Assembly: GCF_009765705.1 (NCBI RefSeq)
Contig: NZ_LMUX01000021.1
Span: 1,625,953 to 1,689,952 of the forward strand
Source of the DNA: Burkholderia sp. L27(2015)
GTDB lineage: Bacteria > Pseudomonadota > Gammaproteobacteria > Burkholderiales > Burkholderiaceae
Direction: 5' to 3'
Length of the DNA: 64,000 nt
The notes below the pieces were generated by a model that worked only from the letters and a program-made list of their open reading frames with translations, did not search any database and was not told the DNA's origin. The position numbers were made by a program, and so were the translations under genes. This document shows, piece after piece, positions 8,074 to 17,135 of the stretch. Position 1 is the stretch's first letter. Each line of letters starts with the position of its first letter.

Positions 8074-8912
8074 GCGATTCTCTACATAAAATTCAGGTCG
8101 CCGGACTGTGCAAATACTTTGGCGAGGGTGCGCGCGAAGTGCAGGCGCTTGCAGATATCAACCTCGAAGTGCAGGCCAACGAATTTGTCACCTTGGTGGG
8201 CGCTTCCGGATGCGGCAAGTCGACGCTATTGCGTATTCTGGGTGGACTCGAGACCAGCGATGGCGGCTCCGTGTGCGTGGATGGCCGCGAGGTCAGCGCG
8301 CCGGGCGTGGACCGAGCGATGGTGTTCCAGAACTATAGTCTGTACGCGTGGCTGACGGTGATGCAGAACATTCGGTTTTCGCGGCGGTTAAAGGTCAATC
8401 AGCGGAATCTGAGTTCCAGCGATGTCGAGGTGGCGAGTGGTCGTGCGGACGCGCTGTTGCAGTCGATGGGGTTGACTGGCGTTGCGCATGCGTATCCGAA
8501 TCAGCTCTCGGGGGGCATGCAGCAACGCGTTGCGATCGCGCGCGCGTTGTTGTGCAAGCCCGCGATTCTGCTGATGGATGAACCGTTCGGTGCGCTGGAT
8601 GCGCAGACGCGCGAGGTGATGCACGATCTGATCCGGCACGTCCATGCGTTGGAAAAGACCACTATTGTGTTTGTCACTCATGATGTTGAGGAAGCGATCT
8701 ATCTGGGGCATCGGGTGGTGTTGATGGCGCCCAGGCCCGGGCGTATCGATTCGATTTATGAGGTGCCCTTGGCGCAACAACGCAACCCGGAAATGAAGTT
8801 GTCGCCGGAATTCACGGAACTCAAGCGAGAGATCCTGATGCGCATACGTGAGACCTCGGGGATGAAAACCGATCTGGATATGTTGGAGCGGATGACGCGG
8901 TCTGCGGTGTGA
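8070..8912 (+). CDS. ABC transporter ATP-binding protein, SsuB/TauB type
   Basis: 280 residues. Walker A is GASGCGKST at 44-52, the signature [15 protein letters not shown] is near residue 145, and Walker [12 protein letters not shown] is followed by the switch histidine in [13 protein letters not shown] at 8070 overlaps the permease stop (ATGA) and is preferred to an in-frame ATG at 8055. The closest functional groups are nitrate/sulfonate/taurine/guanidine importers. It is the last gene of the riboswitch operon; a T6SS gene cluster on the other strand begins 120 bases downstream. Confidence 0.94.
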   Translation: MSDSLHKIQVAGLCKYFGEGAREVQALADINLEVQANEFVTLVGASGCGKSTLLRILGGLETSDGGSVCVDGREVSAPGVDRAMVFQNYSLYAWLTVMQNIRFSRRLKVNQRNLSSSDVEVASGRADALLQSMGLTGVAHAYPNQLSGGMQQRVAIARALLCKPAILLMDEPFGALDAQTREVMHDLIRHVHALEKTTIVFVTHDVEEAIYLGHRVVLMAPRPGRIDSIYEVPLAQQRNPEMKLSPEFTELKREILMRIRETSGMKTDLDMLERMTRSAV

Positions 8913-9032
8913 GTGTTCATTGACATGTGACTTGCTGCGACAGACTGTTTGCTCGATGACACGCTGAACCTGAAACGATGTGAGTTGAAAGATGGGCTTT
9001 AGTGGCTCGTCTGCCTGTGTCGCAGTTGGCGG

Positions 9033-9467
9033 CTATGGATGAGCGCGATCGGCCTGAACTCGTCGCTCCACGCGCACGCGACTCGGCGGTTCGAAATAGG
9101 TGCCGAACCGCACGAGTCCAGCCTTCCTGAGATGGCAGATCATCACGTAGCTTATCTTCAGGCCCGGATCCGGCTCGTCGTCTAGATCGATTTCTATTGA
9201 CCGGATTCGCGGTTCGTAAGCGAGCAGCGTGGTTTCCATTTGCTGTTTGAGCAAGTGAATGGATGCAGGTAGCGCTTGGTAGATGTTCGTGAGGTCGGGC
9301 AATCCGTAGTCGGGCAGGTGCTTGAGCGAGCCGGCGCGGGCGTTGAGTATGTACTTGATGTTTTGCTGGACGCTGAGGATTTCGAGAGTCTTGTCGTCGT
9401 AAGCGTCGAGCGGTACGCCATCAATATGTCCGCGCAGCATGTCGTAGAGCGAAGGGCCTGTAGGCAT
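9033..9467 (-). CDS. tssE: Type VI secretion baseplate protein TssE
   Basis: 144 residues, the usual size. It is a gp25-like baseplate wedge protein: LYDMLRGH near the start, SVQQNIKYILNARAG, then DYGLPDLTNIYQ, a strongly conserved TssE motif, and a C-terminal strand pair. TssE anchors the contractile sheath to the baseplate with TssF, TssG and TssK. It is the last gene of a leftward run tssK-tssL-tssE and starts 7 bases after the tssL stop. No truncation is visible. Confidence 0.93.
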   Translation of the reverse strand: MPTGPSLYDMLRGHIDGVPLDAYDDKTLEILSVQQNIKYILNARAGSLKHLPDYGLPDLTNIYQALPASIHLLKQQMETTLLAYEPRIRSIEIDLDDEPDPGLKISYVMICHLRKAGLVRFGTYFEPPSRVRVERRVQADRAHP

Positions 9468-9474
9468 ATTTCCC

Positions 9475-10182
9475 TCAATTTCCTATGCGTGGCGTGGACG
9501 CTGCCAAATGTGCGAGCTGCAGGGTTAGCGCTTGATTCCAAATCAGGTACACGAGCGCGGCGGCTACACAGCCGAGTCCGGCGATTGCCCATGGCGAGAG
9601 CCGGTAGAACCAGTCCGCCAGACGCCGGCCGCTGCGCGCGATGACGAAACCGCGCGTTGCGGTGGGGCGCAACTCTTCCAACTCCGCGTTGAGTGTAGCG
9701 ATCAGCGACGTGCGCTGCTCCGCGCCTTCGCGCGCGTAACGACCCAGGAAGCCGAGGCCGAGGATTGCGGCATAGGTTTCGAGCAAATCTACGTTGGGCA
9801 AGGACTCACGCATGCGTAACGTGAGACGCTCGAACACACGCTCACCAGCGTCATGGCGGCCATTGCGCTCGACCTGCAGCGGGTGCTTATCCCACCGGGA
9901 TTTGTCCTCCGTCGGCAGCGCTCGCAGCGCTGCCTCGTCGAGCAGCCCGCACTGCGCATAGAGCGCGTCCTCTTGCACGTCTGCTGCCACGCCGCGTTGT
10001 TCGAGTGCTGCGGAAAATTCAGACATAAGCTGACGGCACTGCTGGCGCAGTACTGTCACTGATGCATTTTCGTTGCCCTGTGAGAGCGTTGTCACGAGCA
10101 GGGCTGTGTCGCGCAGCAGATCGCGAATGCTGGTATTTGGGAGGCGATTGCCGCCTGGCTGGTAGCCTATGAAAGGTGTCAT
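9475..10182 (-). CDS. tssL: Type VI secretion membrane-complex protein TssL (DotU/IcmH family)
   Basis: 235 residues. The cytoplasmic DotU domain covers residues about 15-195, with QCGLLDEAALRALP in the middle and YAAILGLGFLGRYARE before the linker; a single C-terminal membrane helix (about 205-225, AIAGLGCVAAALVYLIW) anchors it. No peptidoglycan-binding extension is present. TssL normally forms the membrane complex with TssM and TssJ; TssJ is encoded at 18258 but TssM is not in the window. It overlaps tssK by four bases. Confidence 0.92.
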   Translation of the reverse strand: MTPFIGYQPGGNRLPNTSIRDLLRDTALLVTTLSQGNENASVTVLRQQCRQLMSEFSAALEQRGVAADVQEDALYAQCGLLDEAALRALPTEDKSRWDKHPLQVERNGRHDAGERVFERLTLRMRESLPNVDLLETYAAILGLGFLGRYAREGAEQRTSLIATLNAELEELRPTATRGFVIARSGRRLADWFYRLSPWAIAGLGCVAAALVYLIWNQALTLQLAHLAASTPRIGN

Positions 10183-11528
10183 GATCGCAGCACCGCATAG
10201 AGTTCGAGCGAGGCTTGCGGCACCATCGCCGGCAGGTAGATCTGGCAGGCATGGGCGGCCAGCATTCTTGCGTACGCCGGATCGCTTGCATCGAGTGCGA
10301 AGTAATGATTGTCCAGGCGCACCGGAATGGCTGCGGGCACCCGTTGTACCGCCTTGAGCGGAATGCCCGCGAGCGCGGAATTGACCAACTGCTCGACTTC
10401 GTCGGGAGCCCCCATCTTGCATAGCTTCGGCACCTGTTCGACCAGTTCGAAAGGCGTGAGGGCGGCACTGACCGACAGGTAATAGTCGGCGCTGGAACGC
10501 AACCGTTCGTCGAGGAACTGACCTGTCCATGTGGTCACACTCTTGCGCGTGAGGGTGATGGGTACGACACGCGACGGGATGATTGCGTCAAGCAGATCGC
10601 GGATCAGCGTCTCGAGCTTAGCGAAAATCTCGTCGGCACGCGCGTGGTCATAGGGCGGGATGTCCGTAAGCTGGGCACTGGTGGAGAAGGTCATCAGTAC
10701 ACTGGTCAGCTGCGCGAGCGTGGAATAGAGACGTTCGGGCGGCTGGCTCGGGTGCGTTGCGAAGAACCGTAGTTGTGGCCAGTACGTGTGTATGGAGTGC
10801 AGCAGCCAAAACAGCGAGACGTCCGCGATGCCATATTCGGCGACCTCTTCGATACGTTCGCTCTTACGCACGCCCAGCGCGATGCTTTTCGCCTGCAGGA
10901 TGTCGGCGAGCCGGGTCACCCGTTCAACGTGCAGCGAGTGGCCGGCCAGCGTCAGACACGGAGGCACATAGCGATGATCGACCTGGAACTGGCCGCCCGC
11001 GCCACGTGTGAGACGCGCGATTGCGCACACCGTGTCGTCTGCTTGTGGCTCGAAGTCGAACAGCAGCCTTACCGCGCGACGTTCAGCGGCTATCTCTGAT
11101 TCGCCGACGCCGTTCAGGTCCGTGACCTTGACAAATTCTCGGTATGTCCGCCGCGGACGCGCGAGGGTCGTTTCATCGAAGCGGCAGTTGCTGCCGGTTG
11201 CGTCCACGAGAGGCAACGCGGCCAGCACGACGATGGTTTGCAGATCAGCCGGTAGCCCTTGCGTGAGATCGCGTGCTGGTGGCAGTGCGTCGCTGATCGA
11301 TGTATCTACCAGTGTTCCATCGGGAAAGCGCAATTTCAGGTTTGAGAGTTTTAGGCGACGATTTGCGAGTGCCTCCTCGTCTATCCCGATTTCGCGCGTT
11401 CCCCATGGTTCGGCGATCGCGGCTGACGCGAACTGTCGATGGACGAAATCCGTCCATCGTTCCTGTTGCTGGAAATGCTGCTGGCTGAGGATGAGGCCCT
11501 CGTGCCAAAGCGGTTTGTCGATCCGCAT
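10179..11528 (-). CDS. tssK: Type VI secretion baseplate-membrane adaptor TssK
   Basis: 449 residues, normal for the family. It opens with PLWHEGLILSQQHFQQQERW, the conserved TssK start, and contains PPCLTLAGH in the second shell domain and PVRLDNHYFALDASDPAY near the C-terminus. TssK trimers link the baseplate wedges (TssE, F, G) to the TssL/M membrane complex. It is the first gene of the leftward tssKLE run; its promoter must lie in the 527-bp AT-rich gap before the divergent tssBC gene. Confidence 0.94.
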   Translation of the reverse strand: MRIDKPLWHEGLILSQQHFQQQERWTDFVHRQFASAAIAEPWGTREIGIDEEALANRRLKLSNLKLRFPDGTLVDTSISDALPPARDLTQGLPADLQTIVVLAALPLVDATGSNCRFDETTLARPRRTYREFVKVTDLNGVGESEIAAERRAVRLLFDFEPQADDTVCAIARLTRGAGGQFQVDHRYVPPCLTLAGHSLHVERVTRLADILQAKSIALGVRKSERIEEVAEYGIADVSLFWLLHSIHTYWPQLRFFATHPSQPPERLYSTLAQLTSVLMTFSTSAQLTDIPPYDHARADEIFAKLETLIRDLLDAIIPSRVVPITLTRKSVTTWTGQFLDERLRSSADYYLSVSAALTPFELVEQVPKLCKMGAPDEVEQLVNSALAGIPLKAVQRVPAAIPVRLDNHYFALDASDPAYARMLAAHACQIYLPAMVPQASLELYAVLRS

Positions 11529-12055
11529 GGGTGTGGTTCGCGTAGTGTTGCTGGTTATGGATTGCGGATTTTATACGCGGTTGTTGGTGCTCGTATACCT
11601 TTTTTAATTGATATGGAATACATATTATTCGAGATGGAATGGAGATGAATTTGTGAGATAAAAAGATGCCATTCGTCGGTCATGAAAATTAACTAGTGTG
11701 AAGAGGAATCGCGCGGAAATGGGAATAATCTGGTTAATACGTCCAGCAATTGCCAGAGGTTTGAGTGTTTGCGATGGCTACGCAGTGCTGTGATTATTTC
11801 TCAAAAAATCGAGATCTAATTTTGATGTTTTATGGGATGGATTGCCCGCAAAGATCGTTTGACTTAAGGCAGGGGTGCCGTGTTTAATACGGTCGGCGAT
11901 CGAAGGTCGCATGAGTAAAGATCGGTCCTGAGATGGCTGAGAATGTCATCGAGGATCGATCGGATGAGTGCGGTTGTCGGCACGGAAGAGATGGCCGAAT
12001 CGAGAAGGACACGTTCAAAAACGCCTTGGAATACCTACTATTTAAAGGACTACTA
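11529..12055. promoter_or_regulatory. AT-rich divergent intergenic region of the T6SS locus with a rightward promoter
   Basis: No gene is recognised in these 527 bp, which are clearly more AT-rich than the flanks. A reasonable sigma-70 promoter for the rightward operon is TTGACT at 11859-11864 and TTTAAT at 11883-11888 with an 18-bp spacer. An open stretch from 11933 runs in frame into tssBC, but its product lacks T6SS features and no ribosome site precedes it, so it is treated as leader. No sigma-54 box was seen. AT-richness is consistent with silencing by H-NS-like proteins (inference). Confidence 0.5.
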
Positions 12056-14068
12056 ATGGACAGATACCAGCGAGAAATTCCGCGATCAAGGGTGTCGATT
12101 GCGTTAGATCTGAACACGGCCGGATCCCGGAAGAAGGTCGAGCTGCCGCTCAAACTGCTAGTTGCCGGGGACTTCAGCGCGGGCAAGGAACAGGCAGCGC
12201 TCGCGCGACGCAAGAAGATCAATATCGATATGAGCAAATTTGACGCGGTGCTGTCGGACTTGTCGCCCGAATTGAATGTCGCGACGGTGAACACGCTCGC
12301 CCATGGAGGTTCCGAGCTTCCTGTGTCTCTCCGCTTCCGATCGATGACGGATTTCGAGCCGGAACAGGTCGCGCACCAGATCCCGGAACTGCAGACTATG
12401 CTGGCGATGCGCAATCTGTTGTGTGACATGAAGTCGAACTTGCTTGAGAACGACACGTTCTGTCGTGAGTTCGAGACGATTCTCAAAGACGACACGCGCT
12501 CGCAGCAATTGCGTGATGAACTTGCGCAGATTGGGGGCAAGACCATCGCGCTCAATGGGGCCGAGGCAGTCGTGCTCGAAAGCAGCCGCATCTACGAACT
12601 GCTGTGCGGCAGGATCAACGTGAAGCCGGTTATCGCGGCACGCTCGCTCGAAGCGTTTCGAGATAACGGTGTGCTCGCCGGGTCGTCGGCCGATGAGCGC
12701 CTCGCACGTGGAATGGATGCTTTCCTTAATCTGGTCGCCAAGACTGGAAAGCCTGTTCAACGATTCGACAAGTCGGTGCTCGATTTTCACATCGGGCAGC
12801 TCGACAAACAGGTCGGACGGCAACTGGATGCGGTGCTGCATACGCCGGAATTTCAGGCGCTGGAGGGACGTTGGCGCGGCCTCTGGATGTTGGTGGGGCG
12901 CACGGACTTTCGAAAAAATGTGCGCATCGAGGTACTGGATGTGTCGAAAGATGCGCTGATGCGCGACTTTGAGGACGCGCCTGAAATCACTCAAAGCGGA
13001 TTGTATCGTCTGACTTACATTGAGGAGTACGACACGCCGGGTGGCCAGCCGATCAGCGCGATCATTAGCGATTTCGAGTTCACGAATTCGCCGCAAGATG
13101 TGTTGCTGCTGCGCAATATCTCGAAGGTGGCTGCCGCAGCGCATATGCCGTTCATTGGCTGCGTGGGGCCAGCGTTCTTCGGCAAGCAGTCGATGGAAGA
13201 GGTGGTCGCGATCCGGGGCATCAACAACTATCTCGATCGTCCTGAGTACGTCAAGTGGAATAGTTTCAGGGCCACGGATGACGCTCGCTATATTGGACTG
13301 ACGTTGCCTCGCGTATTGGGGCGTCTTCCCTATGGCGTGCATACCCCGGCTGTGCGTGCGTTTAACTACCAGGAGATGGTCAGGGGCGCGGACCGTAGCT
13401 GCTATTTGTGGGTTAACGCATCGTTCGCGTTTGCACTCAATATGGTGCGCAGCTTCACCAGCAGCGGCTGGTGCGTGCAGATCCGCGGGCCGGCGGCAGG
13501 GGGCGATGTGTATGGCTTGCCGGCCCATCGGTATGAGCTCGGCATCGGTGCTCAGCAGAAAATTCCGACCGAAGTGCTGATTCCGGAGACGCGCGAATTT
13601 GAGTTCGCCGACTTGGGATTCATTCCGTTGTCGTTTTACAAAAGCCACGATTTTGCCTGCTTTTATTCGGCGAATTCGGCGCAGAAGCCCGTGTTACACG
13701 AGGGCGAAGAGGCGACCGCGAATGCAAACAGCCGCATCAATGCGCGGCTGCCGTACATCCTTTTGCTTTCGAATATTGCGCACTATTTGAAGCTTATCCA
13801 GCGTGAAAACATTGGCACGACCAAGGACCGGCGTCTTCTGGAGCTAGAGCTGAACAAATGGATCAGGGGTCTTGTCACGGAGATGAAGGACCCCAGCGAT
13901 GTGTTGCAGGCATCCCACCCGCTGCGTGAGGCGAGGGTTGCAGTCGATGATATTGCGGATAACCCGGGATTCTTCCGTATCACGCTTTTCATCGTCCCGC
14001 ATTTTCAGGTGGAGGGGATGGACGTTGAGTTGTCGTTGGTGTCGCGGATGCCTAGGGCAAAAGGGTGA
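12056..14068 (+). CDS. Fused type VI contractile sheath protein TssB-TssC
   Basis: 670 residues in one uninterrupted frame. Residues about 1-160 are TssB/VipA: RVSIALDLNTAGSRKKVELP then LKLLVAGDFSAG, the hallmark motif, ending with a region such as DDTRSQQLRDELAQIGG. Residues about 170-670 are TssC/VipB: LQALEGRWRGLWMLVGRTDF, EDAPEITQSGLYRL, DDARYIGLTLPRVLGRLPYG and a C-terminal LSLVSRMPRAKG. The two are normally separate adjacent genes whose products interdigitate in the sheath. The join is short, with no stop codon or frameshift seen. ATG at 12056 follows AAAGGA. It begins the rightward T6SS run. A sequencing artefact that removed a stop is the main alternative. Confidence 0.9.
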   Translation: MDRYQREIPRSRVSIALDLNTAGSRKKVELPLKLLVAGDFSAGKEQAALARRKKINIDMSKFDAVLSDLSPELNVATVNTLAHGGSELPVSLRFRSMTDFEPEQVAHQIPELQTMLAMRNLLCDMKSNLLENDTFCREFETILKDDTRSQQLRDELAQIGGKTIALNGAEAVVLESSRIYELLCGRINVKPVIAARSLEAFRDNGVLAGSSADERLARGMDAFLNLVAKTGKPVQRFDKSVLDFHIGQLDKQVGRQLDAVLHTPEFQALEGRWRGLWMLVGRTDFRKNVRIEVLDVSKDALMRDFEDAPEITQSGLYRLTYIEEYDTPGGQPISAIISDFEFTNSPQDVLLLRNISKVAAAAHMPFIGCVGPAFFGKQSMEEVVAIRGINNYLDRPEYVKWNSFRATDDARYIGLTLPRVLGRLPYGVHTPAVRAFNYQEMVRGADRSCYLWVNASFAFALNMVRSFTSSGWCVQIRGPAAGGDVYGLPAHRYELGIGAQQKIPTEVLIPETREFEFADLGFIPLSFYKSHDFACFYSANSAQKPVLHEGEEATANANSRINARLPYILLLSNIAHYLKLIQRENIGTTKDRRLLELELNKWIRGLVTEMKDPSDVLQASHPLREARVAVDDIADNPGFFRITLFIVPHFQVEGMDVELSLVSRMPRAKG

Positions 14069-14158
14069 TTGGGAGTGCGTGATGTAGCGCGGGGGACGTG
14101 GTGGTAGACGTCTCGGATTGGTTGTCTTTGACGTCGTATGTATTCAAGGGGATTGTTC

Positions 14159-15013
14159 ATGGGGTCGATGGTTTTGCCGTCGCAGGCATATGAGGTGAAG
14201 CTGGCACCGCATCCGGCGCCATTCTCGGTGCTCAAATTTACGGGCCATGATGCGGTCAGCCAGTTGTATCGCTATGAGGTCGAATTCACGAGTCCGGTTG
14301 CCAATCTGCCGATAGAGAAAGTGCTCGGGCGGCCGGCGAAATTCATCATCGACCCGATCGACCCGAACGCCGCGTATCTGCGCCACATGTTTGGCGAGAA
14401 CGCGGAGAAGTTCAGCGACATGCCACCCGCGCGCACGATACATGGCGTCGTTACACAGTTCGTCAAGTTCGAGACGTCGGCCGACGAGACACGCTACGAG
14501 CTGGTGATTGAGCCGCGCACGGCCGATCTTGCGCGCGGCAAGAAGAGCCGGTTGTTTCAAAAGCAGTCGGTGCAGGAAATCATCACGCAGACGTTGCAAC
14601 ATTACGGCTACGGTGACGGTGTCGACTTCAAGTTGCAGTTGCGCGCGCGGTACAAACGTCACGAATACATCACGCAATACCACGAGACGACGTTCGCGTT
14701 TATTCAACGCATCGCTGCGGATGAGGGGATCTGGTTTCGCTTCGAGCAAGTGAAGAACCGCGAGGTCATCGTGTTTGGTGACGACCTCGATGCATACGCC
14801 CGTTATCAGAGAACGGTGCCGCTGCGACGCGAGTCGGGTCTGGATAGCGCTGGCGCTGAGGCTATCAAGTCGCTGGAGCAGCATATGCGGCGCGTGCCTG
14901 AATCGGTTCAGCTGAACGATTACAACCATCGACAGGCGGGGGTGCCTCTGCTCGTCGATGGTCCGTCGCAGCCACGTCTCAAACTGCAAACTCGTTCCGC
15001 CTTTGCCCGATAG
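14159..15013 (+). CDS. Truncated VgrG (TssI), gp27-like half only
   Basis: 284 residues where VgrG proteins usually have 600 or more. The gp27-like N-terminal half is intact: LKFTGHDAVSQLYRYEVEF near the start, GVVTQFVKFET, then QYHETTFAFIQRIAADEGIW and a region with NDYNHRQAGVPLLVDG. The reading then turns into about 15 unrelated residues and stops. The gp5-like OB fold and the beta-helix spike are absent, so no functional spike can be formed. ATG at 14159 follows AAGGGGA; ATG at 14138 is an alternative. It is followed within 15 bases by a Tle1-like gene, a common VgrG-effector order. Confidence 0.88.
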   Translation: MGSMVLPSQAYEVKLAPHPAPFSVLKFTGHDAVSQLYRYEVEFTSPVANLPIEKVLGRPAKFIIDPIDPNAAYLRHMFGENAEKFSDMPPARTIHGVVTQFVKFETSADETRYELVIEPRTADLARGKKSRLFQKQSVQEIITQTLQHYGYGDGVDFKLQLRARYKRHEYITQYHETTFAFIQRIAADEGIWFRFEQVKNREVIVFGDDLDAYARYQRTVPLRRESGLDSAGAEAIKSLEQHMRRVPESVQLNDYNHRQAGVPLLVDGPSQPRLKLQTRSAFAR

Positions 15014-15027
15014 AGGAAAGAAAATTC

Positions 15028-16017
15028 ATGTTGGATGATACCCAAACTCCCGATCAAGCTGGACATAGGCTGCTTACAGAAGCAGAGCGTCTGCAGCGTG
15101 CTGCGGCGATGAATTGCGTCGACCCTGCTAAAAAACCTGGCGTTGCTGATTGCTCTCAATCGCTCTGGATTTCGCTATTTTTCGATGGCACGGGTAATAA
15201 CCTGGACGACGATACGCCTCGGTTAAAACATAGCAATGTGGCCAGGTTGTACCTAACGCATGCACAGGATGACGACAGCAGCGGGCGGTATCGGATCTAT
15301 ATCCCCGGTTTGGGTACACCTTTCCGCGAGATTCACGAGAACACGGGAAGCGCCCTTGGGGGTGCCTTTGGGGCTGGTGGAGAAAGGCGCCTGCAGTGGG
15401 CACGGGAAAAGTTCGATCAGATAATAGCGAAAGCGAAAGCTCGTGCGACGAACCCGAAACATCAGATTCGGATGATAAACGTGGCGCTGTTGGGCTTTTC
15501 CAGAGGCGCCGCGTGCGCACGTGCCTTTGCGGTTCGCCTTGCGGCGGAATGCAAGCAACAAGGTGAGGGATGGCAGTGGCGCGAATATCCGATCCGCCTT
15601 TACTTCATGGGCTTGTTCGATACGGTCGCATCGGTTGGCTTGCCCGCAGGTGCGAAGGCCTGGGACCATAGTCCGCCGCTCCAGGCTGCCACTACCATAA
15701 TCGCCCCGCCTATGAGTCTCGCGCTGATGGTCGCGCCAAAAAATGGACACTACGATTGGGGGAAGCAGCTCAAGATTCCTGCGATGGTGGAGCAGTGTGT
15801 CCACTACGTCGCCGCACACGAAGTGCGTGACTCGTTTCCTTTGGACTCGGTGCGCGACGGAACGCAGTATCCAGCGAACACGGTTGAAGTGATGTATCCC
15901 GGCGTTCACTCGGATGTTGGTGGGGGATACACCTCGCACTCACCCGCCAGGTCGACTCGATCGCGTGGCGTATTCCCGAAGTGCGCGACGGCGAAGCGCT
16001 GCCACTCACGGGCGTGA
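15028..16017 (+). pseudogene. DUF2235 (Tle1-like) T6SS phospholipase effector, 3'-truncated
   Basis: Open for 329 codons. Residues 40-310 are DUF2235: LWISLFFDGTGNNLDDD, the lipase elbow LLGFSRGAACARAFA near residue 160, MGLFDTVASVGLP and YPGVHSDVGGGY near 300. After GGGYT the frame runs into Ser/Arg-rich nonsense that is really tssF read in another frame, so the C-terminal third of the effector is lost. Full-length relatives are alpha/beta-hydrolase phospholipases delivered with VgrG. A good ribosome site (GAGGAAAG) precedes ATG at 15028, so the truncated protein could still be made. No adjacent immunity gene is recognised. Confidence 0.85.
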
Positions 16018-17135
16018 CAATCGAGCCCGCAGGCTTTTCAACCGAAGAACGTCTATGGCCAAAAGCGGAAAGCGCGTTCTCCGGCTATCAGCTGTTGCTC
16101 GAATACTTTACGTTTCGCGAGAAATTCCTGTTCATCGATTTGTGCGGACTCGATGTGGCGAAGCTACCAGTGAATTCAACCAGCTTCGAACTGGAGATCC
16201 TGCTTCAGCACGCTTATCCGTCAGACCAGCACTTCACCGCGGAGAACCTGCGCCTCTTCTGCACTCCTGTCATCAACCTGTTCACGCTAACGGCTGAGCC
16301 AATCCGGGTTGACCACAGCGAGACGGAATATCGCGTTGTTCCTGCAGGCCATCGGGGCGAACATGTCGAAACCTATTCGGTAGACGCGCTCGTGGCATTC
16401 GATCACGAGTTCGCGAAGCGATTCGAGTATGTCCCGTTCTCCACGTTCCGCCACCGCGGTGGCATGCTGCGCCACGAAGCGCCGGAACGCTACTTCCATA
16501 CTCGTGTGCGGCAGGGCGTCACCGGCCTGCACGACACCTGGGTCATTCTCGGTGGCCACGCCTGGGAGACGATGGAGGATCTACCCGAAGAAAACTTATC
16601 GCTGAACATGACTGGCACGAACGGCATGCTGCCGAGAAAGGGTCTGCGTGAAGCGAGTATCAATGAGTTGGGCGGTACCGCAACGAATGTTTCCGCCGTG
16701 CGTAATCTGGCCGCACCGACGTTGCCGCTGTATCCACCGACTGGCGACCGTTTCCAGTGGCGGGTGCTCTCGCATCTCGCGCCGAACTTCCTGTCGATGA
16801 TGGACGCCGAAGTGCTGCGCGGCGCGCTTGCACTGTACGACTGGACCGGCGACGAGCTCAATCGCCGGCGTCTTGCGGGCATCCTGCATGTGTCAGAGGA
16901 GTTGCTCGAAGAGGTGTCGGGCGGCTCGGTCGAACGAGGCGTGCTGATCGAGGTGACGCTCGACAGTCACGCTTTCGCAGGGGAGGGTGACGTGATGCTG
17001 TTCGGTGAACTGCTGCATCGCTTCTTTGGTCTGTATGCCGAAATCAATCTATTTACGAAGCTCGCGATCGTCAGCCTGCCAACGCAAGTTCGTACCGAAT
17101 GGCCGCGCAGCAAAGCGTTGCGCTCCCCGCTATGA
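15936..17135 (+). pseudogene. 5'-truncated tssF (T6SS baseplate)
   Basis: The in-frame tssF reading picks up at about 15936-15950 and continues to 17135: PLTGVTIEPAGFSTEERLWP, FSGYQLLLEYFTFREKFLFI, NLFTLTAEPIRVDHSETEYR, and a C-terminal FGELLHRFFGLYAEINLFTK. This is the middle and end of TssF, about 390 residues, against about 580-620 for the family. The first third, and any start codon, are replaced by the 5' part of the DUF2235 gene in another frame. A GTG at 15981 could initiate a truncated product. The simplest reading is a deletion that joined tle1 and tssF. Confidence 0.85.

Noticed and set aside
11933..12055. N-terminal extension of tssBC from 11933
   Set aside because: The added residues do not match TssB, and AAAGGA precedes ATG at 12056.
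12158..13648. Long open frame of 496 codons on the minus strand
   Set aside because: It is antisense to tssBC, is His/Arg-rich and has no family pattern; a by-product of GC-rich codon use.
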